Of a DNA stretch of 64,000 bases, positions 13,000-25,700 are shown one piece after another (position 1 is the stretch's first letter; every line of letters starts with the position of its first letter). Source of the DNA: Trileptium ribeirensis (Eukaryota; Nematoda; Enoplea; Enoplida; Thoracostomopsidae); contig JASANE010012140.1 of assembly GCA_030248225.1 (NCBI GenBank), positions 56,526 to 120,525 on the forward strand. The letters run 5' to 3'. The notes under the pieces are model-generated. The model was given only the letters and a program-made list of their open reading frames with translations. It searched no databases and had not been told where the DNA came from. The translations under genes and the position numbers were made by a program.

Positions 13000-14640
13000 A
13001 AAAATACAGTATATAACTAATTCTCGAATTGTCTTCTCAACTCGTTAAAGTAAAACCTGAAGGACAAGCAGGGGTGACATAATATAGGAATAAGCAGGCG
13101 GATAAGTCGGGTCCACACAAATGTGCAAAGTGACCCGCAATGAAAAACGAAATTTTTTACACTTTCAATGTCACAACGAACGATGAAGTTATGTTGGGAA
13201 AAAAGTTGAAAAAGATTAAAAGTTGGAGCAGAATAAGAAAATAGTAGAAGCGGGTACTCAGTGCAGGATTTTACATTCAATTCAAGATTTCGTTCATTGA
13301 CGATGTGAGTAGAACAATGTCAAAATCAACAGAACCCGACATGAGTAAACACGGTACGCTCTTGTAAAGTTTTAGGCTTTGACGGTCTTTTCACATAAAT
13401 GCGCATAACTAATTAACCCACCTAGGGATTCAGTTGATTTTGTCACTGTTAGATGAAAAACCCACAAGGACATTTTATATTTGAAGACAAATACAATTTT
13501 ATTCCTTATACGGCCAAGGTGACCATGAGGGACTAATGTAATATATACATGCCATGCCGTTCTCGATACACTAAGACATAGATTAGGTCCTAAGTCGGGT
13601 GGCCACCGCCCGCTGAACCCTATACGTATGGGAAAACGTAATGTCCGCGGACGAAACAATCTCCGGCTAAGTCATAGGCTTAACTGAACGTGTTGCGTCA
13701 AAATAGAGCTCGGCTCGACGAACAACGCATAGCTTGGCCAGGCTATCCAAAATCATAATAGTCGAGCAAGACTGACTGCGTGACGTAGCAGCTCGCAAAC
13801 TTGACAAAACGAGGAGCACGCGCACGCTTCTCGTAAATGTTGCTTATTAAACTATGAAAAACTGTACAATTTACCTGAAAGCTTAGCTATGACAATCAGT
13901 GAACAAGTCCGATACACACTAAACGAAAGCTTCAAATTTTTAGAAGAAATTCCCCAGAATACCGGCATAGAAACATATTAAAAAAATATTGGGCCATAAA
14001 ATAGTCGCGCAAAACATGCTCCGCAGCGTATAGCGATAGCAAAAAGATTCCTCAATCAACTACTATTATTAATGCTTAGTTTCTAACATATCATCGAAAT
14101 GGGGTGACAGCTGACCAAATAGCGTCCCCTGATTAACCCGCTATTCCGGGAGCACATTAATACGACAGAGTGAATCTGAACAAAAGCTGGCCGGACCGAC
14201 TTTTATGAAATGAAGTTTAATCACTAATGTATACCTATCGCTCTAGTTATACAATCAATATGAGTACACGACGAAACACAATAGTTTAATATTAAACTGT
14301 ACAATGACAATTTGCAGCAAAAAACTAAAGAATATTTAACAGCTACAAGGAACATTAAAAAATAAATTCTTCCAGATTTACTACTAGTTTTACCAAGAGC
14401 ATAACATATACTTTAACCGTTGGCTAAACTTAAAAAATCTTGGGAACGTATTTTTCAATTTGGTTAATTTATAGATGTAACTGGTACGATGGTGTTTTAC
14501 AGACTATATTCTACTCAAAACAAGAGTATATTTAGGTTTCGGGTTCGACTCGCACGGCCTCATGCTTCGGCTAAAATGACACTCACGACGAAAATGATTT
14601 ATAAAAAAAAAATGTTTTTTATGATTTTTAGTTTTATATA
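13000..14640. other. intergenic, dispersed repeat copies only
   Basis: No exon could be supported. A stretch at about 14100-14215 (ctattccgg... aatctgaacaa... gaaatgaag) is a diverged copy of one at about 10310-10440 near the Tudor-like gene. A B-box-like ggttcgactc at about 14545 lacks an A box. Confidence 0.4.
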
Positions 14641-15102
14641 TTATGAGTAGGGAACTTTCGTGGGAGGGAGTAGATTGAGCTTTGTGTTTTTTTTGGGTGA
14701 AGGCTTACCTGGGTGGGTGTTTTGTTTTATAGGGTAGATAGATGGATGGGTTATTTTCTTTTTTTTTTTTTTATTATAAAAAACCTCAAACCTAAACTTT
14801 ACAAATACCTTTTACTCATTCTTCTTTTTTTCATTTTCTACTCACATCTCATAACAATCTTAATTAATTAAATCCTCACTATACCCCTTCTACTATTTTC
14901 TTATTCTCTCCAACTTTTATTTTTCAACTTTTTTCCAACATACTCATGTCGTTTACATTAATTAAAAATTTCTTTTTCATTACTTCACATTTACCCACTT
15001 ATCCTCTTATTCTATATATTACCCTCTTCCTTCATTTTACTTTAACATAAAACAATCAATATTATTATATTTATATAATCCAAATTATATCTTTTTTAAA
15101 AC
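14641..15102. other. tract with abrupt strand-composition switch
   Basis: From 14641 to about 14757 the plus strand is rich in G and T and nearly free of C. From 14758 to 15102 it is the opposite: only two G residues (14948 and 14951) occur in roughly 345 bases, while C is common. The switch lies at a run of T (about 14759-14772). There is no coding capacity. A replication, transcription or deamination-linked cause is inference only. Confidence 0.7.
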
Positions 15103-18100
15103 AGGGTTAGAACATACAGGGTTAACTGAACCAATAATTAATGACAACCGATGCTTTTTGACGTTTTCTCGCCGAAGGGACGTAGTAAACATACCTATAT
15201 AATGACCAGTAGGTGTTTGATTTCATATTATTTGGAAGATTGAAAAGAATGAGATTTGCGAGTAGTTATACAGTAATTCGTTATAACGAATAATGTATTG
15301 CCCCTCAGGGTTACGTGGGACGTAATTTCCGTTATCACAATGTTCTTGTGTGTTCTATATTTCGCACTAAAAATTTTTCCAATCAAATCAATTACATCCA
15401 TGGAAAAATTTTTAACTACTAAACTTTGGAAAAACCCATTACATGTTTTTTATCGAAAAGTCTTTAGTATTATACACTGAAAAAAGCTGACAGAATATTT
15501 TATAAGCTCTACTTTTTCTAAAAAGAATACTGGTTATAAGCCTTCGTCATTTCAGGGATTATGTATTTACGCTTCTAATCCATTTAGGTTAGTCAGTTAT
15601 TAAAACATCCACTAAATTCTAACAAATTTAAGTTTTATTCGATTTTCAATATCCAAAAGCTTTCGCGTTTCACCAAAAAAACAAGCACATTTACTAGCAT
15701 ATACCATAATTATTTTGTATTATATAAATATTAAATGGATAAGAACATACATGCAATTCTAAATGTATATGTTTAGAATTATGTATCTTTTAATTGTGCT
15801 GTACTATACACATACTTGCTTAAAAATAGCGCAATATATAACACAATATTCGCCAAAAATAACATTAATACAGTTATGTACGAAATTAAAATTTAATTCT
15901 TAACGAATACAGTGGACTAATATAATTATCTAGCAACACTATATAACATCACACAAAACAGAAATATTTTAAATAGTTTATGTAGGTAACTATTACAACT
16001 GGTCGTTCACTCAAGATGTATGCACTCATAATTTCAGCATAGAAACTATGGCAACTTTACAGCAACTTAACCGTAACGGTAAGGTATAATATAGGGTTAG
16101 CGTTGGTTTCCTTGCTTTGTACATAAGTGTTTGGCAAATGTCTATCGACCACAGGCCATCACTTTTTACTTGCTAGTTTTCGAAAAGACAGATCCCCGAC
16201 GAAAATGATCAATGATCAACAAGTTCAATATTAGATTAGTTTTAATACTTTCGAAATCTACTATGAGTCACTCGGTCCCTGCTCGCTCACTCGAACGGAG
16301 ACAGTCATCTCTGGCATGTACTGTACCACTACTACTTCATGACATATTATGATAAAACTAGCCATAAATCAAACTGCGCATCATGAATACAAAAAGCAGA
16401 CAGCGATGTGGGACTGAAGCATGGAACACAGACGCTAATCGAAATACAGTGGTACGGAGAGAAATATGATCAAGTTTTTGGCGAACAATTCCAAAAAAAA
16501 AGTAAAAAAGCTGTTCCAGTGTTATTCACGAACACTTTGTTTTCAATTCTGCCCGTAACAATATGCTTAGTTTACAAGACAAGTACCGAAACTCCGATAT
16601 AGAATTCTAAGATCAGTACAATCCTTAATTCCACATTTTAGTTTCACAATAATCGAGTGCTAATATCAAATTTTAAGACGTTATAATTTCAAGATTAACA
16701 TTGAATATTGTGTTTTAGAGTGCTACAAAATGAAGTACTACATACTGATTTGCCCACAACGCGCAGCATGGTGGAACCACTCAATTTTTCAAAAGCAGAA
16801 CCTTTCATGATTGTCAAATTTTAGCCCTTGATCGTCTCCCAAGACACACAAACACCATTGTTACGCTAAATCCATAATTAAAACTATTAACCTCTTGTTT
16901 CATGTTCCCCGTGGACATTTTTTAAAAATTAATTACTACAATGCTAAAAATACTGCATATTAAAGACTGAAAATAAACAGTTTCATACAAGCATTTTTAA
17001 AATATGCAGCATATAGAAAAATAAATCCCAAAATTTTCCTCCAATATGAACAGCATACAGATTTCCGAAATTTTCCGCCGATGCCCGCTTTAAGAAATGC
17101 TGTGGACAAACCAGTATATGGATTATGAAAAGCTATAAGATTACAAAATTTCAACTATTGTAGCAGATAAGTAAGATTACTATGAGAATAAACGGCAAAG
17201 CACAGAAAACAGAAATTAACGCCATCAATCACTGCTAAGCCTAATTTAATTTTCCAGTAAATTGTTCGATCATTGGTTGTTCGGCACTTATTTCAACCTA
17301 TTTATATTAAACCTTTGAATTTATTAAAAAAACGAAAGAAAATTTGATATGCCTAATTTAAGCAGAAACTAAGCTTGAAATCACTCTTAGCTCACAGCAT
17401 AACTACAAAGAATATTCTGAATATTTATTGACATTCGATTTTAAGTTTATTTTTAACTAAAAATTACTAAATTTTAATAATAAATTTAATTGTTCCAACA
17501 AATCCTATTTCTAAGACACCACTATTCATATATACGCTACAATCGGCGGCACATGATCATCTGTTTTTCGATGTAGAGCGTTCCAAAGCAGACCAAATAC
17601 GACAACTTGCGGTCCAACCTACAATAACGCTAAACAGCAGTCTAATTAAAGTGTTAGTAATATATGCGAAGACTCACAACTAAGAAATCTTTCGGAAAAT
17701 ACATGCAATATGTCAAACATATATAATTCAATCATACCATGCGAGAGTGAATCAGTATATTATATTTCTACAAGAATTACGGTATACTGAATGCACAATA
17801 AAAATAAAACAAAATTCCCTTTCATTTATCGATTTAAACTTAGTTACATTTTTCGGTTGAATCAAAATTCGATTGGGTTCATTTGTGGCGACAAAACTGA
17901 ATTTAAATTCACCAAATTATGCTTGTTTTCAGTCAATTTAAATTCAAATCTGAAATCAAATTTAGTGAAAAAACAATGAAATTGAACTTAAAATTACATT
18001 TTGGCTAATCAGATAAGCTGAGCCAACCATGGTGTTATATTAATAATATTAATATGATTGATTCGATTTGGCATAATTCTTTTAAATTCATGTGATTGAA

Positions 18101-18150
18101 ATTAATTTCAGTTTTGGCAATATAGTAACTAGCACAAACTCAGCGATAAA
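15103..18150. other. intergenic or intronic, no gene seen
   Basis: AT-rich sequence. One minus-strand stretch (17140-16960) contains a PYTG-like motif that could belong to the missing last exon of the SLC25A43-like gene, but its splice phase does not fit exon 5. Nothing else could be supported. Confidence 0.35.
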
Positions 18151-18740
18151 TTTCTCTACAAAATGATATCAATAACACCAATATAACTTGCGCGGTTAAG
18201 GAGATATTGCCGCTTTAGAGTATTTACGGCCACTAGGACTGAACATATCCGTTTTCACCGAACCGTCCAGCATAAATAATGCCAATAGTATTATATTTGC
18301 AGATAAAGGATTAATTGCATGAGACCAAAAGCACCCATATAGCTTGAGGCCTTGTGGAGATATTGCCGTTTTCGTGTATTTGGATTTCATGTGCCCACTA
18401 AAAACCCCTTTTGACCCAACCCCGCAGCGTAAGTAATGACAACAGCAGCAATATTTTCAGATTTACAGAGGTTGAATTGCTCTACAAAATGAGACCAATA
18501 ACACAATTATGTATGAAGCGGTTGCGGAGCTATTGCCATTTACGTGTACTTTGGGTCTCATGGCCTATTTAAAACACACTTTGACCCCAAACTCACATAC
18601 TAAAAACTGCTCAGCAAAGCATTATATATAACCTTACAGAGGCTTAATTATTCTGCAAAATGAGCCCCGATTGACTGAGATATCTGCAGCGGTTGCCGAG
18701 ATACAAAAGAAATAACGCGATTTTCGGACCCCTTCGAGAG
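18150..18740. repeat. degenerate tandem repeat, units of roughly 160 bp
   Basis: Three to four diverged units share the phrases tctacaaaatgagacc, gagatattgccgttttcgtgtat, tggccyatttaaaac, ttgaccc and tttacagaggttgaatt. The same phrases occur at 240-560. No protein coding is preserved across units. Confidence 0.6.
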
Positions 18741-19701
18741 CCAACCCGGGCCCGATTGGCTCGCTTCTTTGGGGGAAGATGTTGGAGTCGGGCTTCGCGC
18801 CTAGCTAAATGGCAGAAATAGACATTTCAAGCCTTCAGATGAGCAATGGTGCGAATTATTCCGCCTTGATATTCGTGTCACCCTAAAACTCAATAATGGA
18901 ATTTATTGTCAAATTTCACCCTTTTCGAGCTAGTAAGAATTCTTGCCTTCCTTTGTTTTACTCACTACAGTCAGAATTCAATTCATTAATTCAGTAAAAT
19001 CAAATTATTCGGAGCCAAAACTTGAATTGAATCAATCGCAAAATAAATCTGATTTTAATTGGACATGTGAAGCGAAATGCAGTTTCATTAGCTATCGTTG
19101 TAAATAAAAAAATTCCACCACCAGATGATGAATTAAAAGTGACACCGAAGAAAATGAATTGTCCAGATTTGCTCAATAGAGCCCTCAGTGAAAACGCCGG
19201 TCGCCCTGCTCTCTTCGTTTCAATTATGTCATTATGTTGTCTGTTAATATTAGAAATAAATCTTAATTGTATTGTTTTCAAATAAAATAACCCATTAAAC
19301 TGTACTTTCAAGATAGATCTGATTTTCTCGAAGCGCGTGGAATGTCTTCTAGCAACACACCACCGTGCACAAAAAATTATTCCATGCAAAATTCTTTGAA
19401 ACTGATTATTATATAGCTGCCGCTAATATTAGTCCATTAAAGCAAAAAACTTGTCAAGCCATGTAATATGAACTATAAGCTCTTAGCACGGCAGATTGTG
19501 CCTGATCATGGTAAATTCAGTATCAGTTACACATATAGAATCCATCAAATAGAACAGATATATAAATTACACAGTCTCACAGCTTTTAGATGAAAGACGT
19601 ATAAGTACGAATACGTGCTAGTTCAACTCGCATATACAATTATATAGGAATTTAAGATGTTTCGTGCCGGTCAATAACTCATCAGAATCATTAAACAATA
19701 C

Positions 19702-22700
19702 CTTCGCCAACGCAGTAGTAGCTCCGTGATAGAATCCTGGAATACCGTTTCGTTTGTACACTTGGACAACCAAATTGGCTAAATTGGTGAATTTGACATC
19801 GACGCCGCCGTTCTTCGGTACAAATTCGCTTGATGCCTGAAAAATAAAAGACAATAATGTCGACGAATATTTATTTATAACCTATATAACTAATTGTATA
19901 AAGAAAAGGTCTTGTGAGCCGGCCATGTAGGTCATCCCCTTGAAATATAACGGGATGGACAATCATGTTGGCACCACCCAACCCCCAGAAATTTGAAACG
20001 TTCGTCAATTAAATATATATGAATTTGCTTCTTCATTCGCCGAAAATTCTATCCGGGGGCATGAAACGAGGCCCCCTCTAGATGTGCCGGGGACGTTACC
20101 AAACTTTAGAAATTTGGAAATTTTCAAAATTTAATACTCTTCAGCGAAAGCGCTAATATCGTTTATTAATTATTGACTCAGAAACGGTACAAAAATGTCT
20201 CTATTAAAACTAAAACCAACTTTTGGACCAGTCGTTTGCTGGAATTGATAACACTTGAAACGATTTTTTCAATTTTCCAATATAAACCGTTCGATTATAC
20301 CAGCATAAAAACAACTGTTGTACAATGGTACTACGTTCCACCGCCCTCTGATTTTTTTCGAACGTACTTTGCGTTGCTTGACCCCTCAGTGGTACTGCAA
20401 CCCGTCTCCCTTTATTTTTTCACATTTGCACCCTTGACAACAGTATAGTGTTAAAGCTTTACTCCAGGACAGGCAATATCTTTGTTGACTGAAATGCTTA
20501 ATCTAAGTTGTTTCCTTAACTTTCATCGAACAGATTCTGCTATATGGTATAATTATAGTCGTTTTTTTCTACTGTGCCAACGGTTTATATGTTCATACTC
20601 AAAAATTACAATATTTAGATAATTCCGTTATTCGCAACGCAATCTGAACGCCAACTCACTTTTAGCCATTCGCCAAAAAACCTTGCACACATCGTAACTA
20701 CATATGGGCAAAACTGATCCATTTTGTTTAACTATTTAGCTTTACATGAGTAGTTGCACAAACTATTGTATTTATTGCTGCAGCGATAACTGACGGTCGC
20801 ATCTCAAATAGAAAAAGACCTGACTTTCAAATAAGTTATTACTATTTTTGTCACAGATATAACATAGAGCAAAATAATAGTTTAAAAACCGATAGACCTG
20901 TGGGTTTTGGACGCCAAAGTATTATAGCATCAACACGATTACGTTTATGTATCAAGCATGGCAAAAACAGTAAAATACAGAAGATGTAGCACAATATTTT
21001 TAACTTTCTAAAATTACAAGAAGTAGAATAAATATATAACTTAATAATCAACAGATTTCTGATGTTAGTGTCAACATTGTACACTTCAACTTCGGAGTGA
21101 CTGATCTAGTTTCGCTTAACTTTTAACCATGCGCCCAACCATTTTATTCGCATAGGCCATTGTGTGACTGTGAAAACGCGCAAAACCTGATTTGAGCCTA
21201 ATGTCACCTTTAGAATAAGCATTATTTGTATTTTGCTTGAAAATTCTTCGTCCGTTAATAGAGTATGAATTAATATAAGGATATTCGGCATTAAATATAT
21301 AAGTAACATTATATAACCTTTATATCCCATATTTATTTATTACCCAACAGTACAATGATAAAGCACCGTAATACCAGCACTAAGGTAAACAAATAGAAAA
21401 TTAGTTGTTAGTGACTGTCTTTAAATACACCGTATCTATTTAGCTCTGACTGATATACTTTGATAAATCATTGCCAGTATATTTTCACCATTTAGGAAAA
21501 ACATGACAACTATAATGTTAAGAGCTTAAAATTAGAATTTTAGTTAGGTCAATCCGTATAAATTATATCCTGATGATACATCCTCATGGGGGGTTACTTC
21601 TGTCTTGTAATTACAAGATTGATAATATTGTCGATAATTGTGTCGTAAACATTTTCTCTTTGTATCAATACAAACTGTTGGTTGCATTCTAAATATATTG
21701 ATTAGCTTATAATGACAATCATTTGCATAAACAAGATCACTGTACAGCTAGCGCCATCCCGAGTGTTGTGATGCTTTTGAATTTTTACGCGGTGTGAAAA
21801 GTGTTAGAAACTGGAATCCAGGAATGTCTTATCTCATATTGCATATAACCGATTACATCAAATTCATGGGGCGAATGGTTGTCTTTGTATTTGAACGTAA
21901 ATTAATCGATGATCACTACTGAGTTTGTGCCATCACCATCCGTATCATCAGAGTTATTAACACTGTCAAAGCAGTGTAGTCACCATTAGCGTCAGCAACC
22001 GGCAAACGTCGACCTCGGGAATACTTGTAACTGTCACATATCCCTGGATAAACAAATCATCAATTGAACGTCCGAGGTTGTTCAACAACAACAACTACAA
22101 CAACCACTACTAAATCAACAGCCTTTACGATTACAACGTCAACGATATCATCACCAGGCAGCAAACAAGTCGATATAATCAAGGGAATCGATACAGCCAG
22201 TTGACGCCATTGATCGCAATCGCGCGGGGTCGAAATTATAGCCGGAAATGCCGACAACAACATTTACGACCGGTAAGAAACAAATTTTTTCACCACATAA
22301 AAAATTTGGTGCCGTGACCAGGATTGTCGTCGATAATCAACTATGTCGAAGTCTTCAAAATCCGGTATCATCCGCCAAGCCATCGGGCCTGTCCGTGCCC
22401 GACTGAAGGGTTATATTGACGAAGCCACACCTCTTCTATGAATCGACGCTAACAAAGTTAACGCAGCAACTTGTCACAAACTTATTGACGATTTAGAAGA
22501 GTTATCAGCTAAAATCAAAACAAGTCTCAACACCATCACCGAAAGAGATTTGCAATGGCAATCGTTGATTTTCACACTAAATGACGATGATCGAAATGAT
22601 GAGGAAGAGATTTATAAAGAAGTAGCATTCAGTGGTTCTGGATTCTTAACTATTTGTGACAATGCTAAAGAGCTATTATGCAGACTCGACCGTAAACATA

Positions 22701-25700
22701 GTGAGATGTCACGTCGTATAAAATCTACATCGGTCGAAGACAATCCTAACACGAACATTGATACTGTTACTAGTCATCATTTACATCGTAACTCGACAGC
22801 AAAACTTCCTAAATTGTCATTACCCACGTTCTCTGGCAATTGTTTGGAGTGGTCTAATTTCTGGAATATATTCAAGGTTAATGTTCATGATCAACACCTC
22901 ACGGCTACTGAGAATTTCTCTTATCTACGAGGTTCACTATCTGGAACAGCCCTCCGTGCAATTGGCGGTTTAGTGATTAACGACATGAACTATGAAATTG
23001 CCTTAAAAATTTTGCAAGAACGATTTGAACGCAGTCCTGGTCAGTTAATTGGTTTATTATATAGACAATTCAAGAAGTTGAGCATGGCTTCAACCAACGT
23101 TACATCATTGCAAACAGTTTATGATAACATCGAACGAATATTTCGGCAGCTATCTAATGCAGGTGAGGATGTTGACGCCAATAGATCCTTAGTGCTCGAC
23201 GTTTTGAGTAAATTTCCCCCTTCAGTTGTCCAAGATCTGATGAAGCGGTTCGGAGTGGGCCCTCAGTCTACTCTGAAACAAATTCGCGACTCCCTTTAAC
23301 AGTATATAAAACAATCAGAGGATATAGCTGAAGTGACGAGTGAGTTAACCGAAACAACCTCGAGTAAAACAGCACTATCAAAGTCGGATACTGCTTGTAA
23401 CAAACAAAACGAAACCACAAAACAGCATCCAACATCAGCGTTTGCAGCAGCATTCCCAACATCACTATCATCAACCACGACAATGTGCTCAATTTCAAGT
23501 CGTGCAACACCTCAGAACCCGTGTTATTTTTGCTCCGGCAAACATTACAACAATCAATGCGATAAATTTCCTTCCGCGGCATCTCGCATGAAACAGTTGC
23601 AAACTGCTAAGCGTTGTTACCGATGTTTACAACCTGGTCATATAGCGAATGCCTGCAAATTACCACGTGACTCTATTAAATGCTTCTTTTGCAAAAGCTT
23701 TGGAAGTCATACATCACCATTGTGTCCAAAACAATTTCCGCCAGCCAATGATGCTGGTAATGTCCAAACAGTAATATCGCCAGAAACAGGTGTTCAACAA
23801 TTTGCTAACGACGACCTATCCGAGAATACTGCCTTGTTGAACGTCGGCGACCAAGCGGAACTTCTTACAGCTTCAGCCACCGCCTGTAATCCAGATACCA
23901 ACAAATCGATTCAGGTGCGGATTTTGTTCGACACAGGGAGTCATCGAAGCTATGTCACAGGTGCTTGTGCTGACGCTCTTAACTTACCTACAGTTCATCA
24001 GGAACCTCTACACGTAGCAATTTTTGGTACATCACGTACGTTATCGGTAGCCTCACGAAAGGTTTGCATTAACATTCAACAATTAGATGGCACTTATCGA
24101 TGCATTGATGTCCACACAACCCCCATGATTACAAGCTGTCCTATAAAGGCTCGAAATATACCTGTCGAATATTTGCGGCATGTCACCTCCCTTGGATATA
24201 CCTTGGCTGACGACTTTGAATCAAACGAAGGATCAATCGATGTACTAGTTGGTTCTGATTACCTATGGGAGTTTCTAACAGGTGGTCAAATAGCCATCAC
24301 ATCCGGGTTGTACATGATCCCGTCGGCGTTAGGATTGCTCATTAGTGGTCGGTACGGTGATGAGTCTGGTACAACAGAAGACACACATCCGGTTTTGTTA
24401 TGTTTAACGGAAACAATTGGTAGCAAAATGCAATTTTATGGCGTTTGTACACCCGTCAGCAGCGTACAATCTGTAGATATTGACATCGACGAGTTCTGGG
24501 CTCTTGAACGCATTGGCATCACTGATGATCCTGTTATCACAGACGATGACAAAGCCCTCGCGAAATTCAACAATACGGTGTACTACGCCAATTGGCGCTA
24601 TCATGTTCAGTGGCCATGGAAAGATAATTGCCAAGCACTCCCCGTTAATTTCGAATTAGCCAAAGGACGATTCAAATCACTCGATAAACGGCTGCGTTCA
24701 GTTGATCCGACGGTTCGCGATAAGTATCAAGAAGTAATTAACGATCAATTGCAGAAGAATATCATCGAGCAAGTACCAGCAAGCGAAGTTGAGTTGAACG
24801 CCACTAATCATCTAGTACACTATTTACCGCATCACCCAGTCATCAAACCATCAAGTGCCACAACCAAAGTGCGTATCGTTTATGACGCGTCATCAAAAAC
24901 TCGAAAAGACAACATGTCGCTTAATGAATGCCTTCACCGTGGACCTGTTATCCTACCGAATTTATGTGATGTGTTAATACGTTTTCGAACCAATCCCATA
25001 GCCATCGTTGCCGATGTAGAAAAGGCCTTTCTACAAATGTGCCTTCAACCTGCTGACAAAGATGTCACACGTTTTCTGTGGTTTCGAGATCCACAAAACC
25101 AAGAGATAGATGATAACATCGCCCATTTTCGATTCGTCCGCGTTCCCTTTGGTGTCATTAGCAGTCCTTTTCTCCTGGGAGGTTGTTTGCAGTATCATCT
25201 ACGCCAATATAATGACAATTGGGTAGCATCAGCAATAGCATCGAACATCTATGTAGACAATGTAATTACCAGCGTAGACAATATTGATAGCGCCAAATTA
25301 TTTTATAAAATTGCCAAATCAATTTTTGCAGAAGCTGGAATGAACTTACAACAGTGGTGTTCTAATTCCTTCGAGACAATGAACTCAATACCAGATAACG
25401 ATCAAGTGTCCAACATCGATAACAAAATCCTCGGACTACAGTGGGACCGATCAGACGATATAATAAGAATTGGTAGCGACATCGATATCAAAGATTTAAA
25501 TTTGAGTGTAACTAAGCGACATGTGTTAACGACAATTGCGAAAGTGTACGATCCGCTCGGTTTCTTCCAACCAGTCTTGCTTCAGGCTAAGTGTTTCCTG
25601 CAGAAATTGTGGGAAGTGAAAAAACCGTGGGACGAAGAACTGGATTCCACTCTTCGTGCGGAGTGGCAAGGGATACAGAGTAAGATGTTTCATCTTCACG

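Noticed and set aside
14540..14570. second tRNA-derived SINE from a B-box-like ggttcgactc
   Set aside because: No A box at the right distance and no target duplication.
16960..17154. last exon of the SLC25A43-like gene (contains PYTG on the minus strand)
   Set aside because: The only acceptor-like AG leaves the wrong phase for exon 5, and the following residues do not match the carrier C-terminus.
19000..19389. coding exon on either strand
   Set aside because: Both strands are open over most of the stretch, with no motif and no convincing splice donor.
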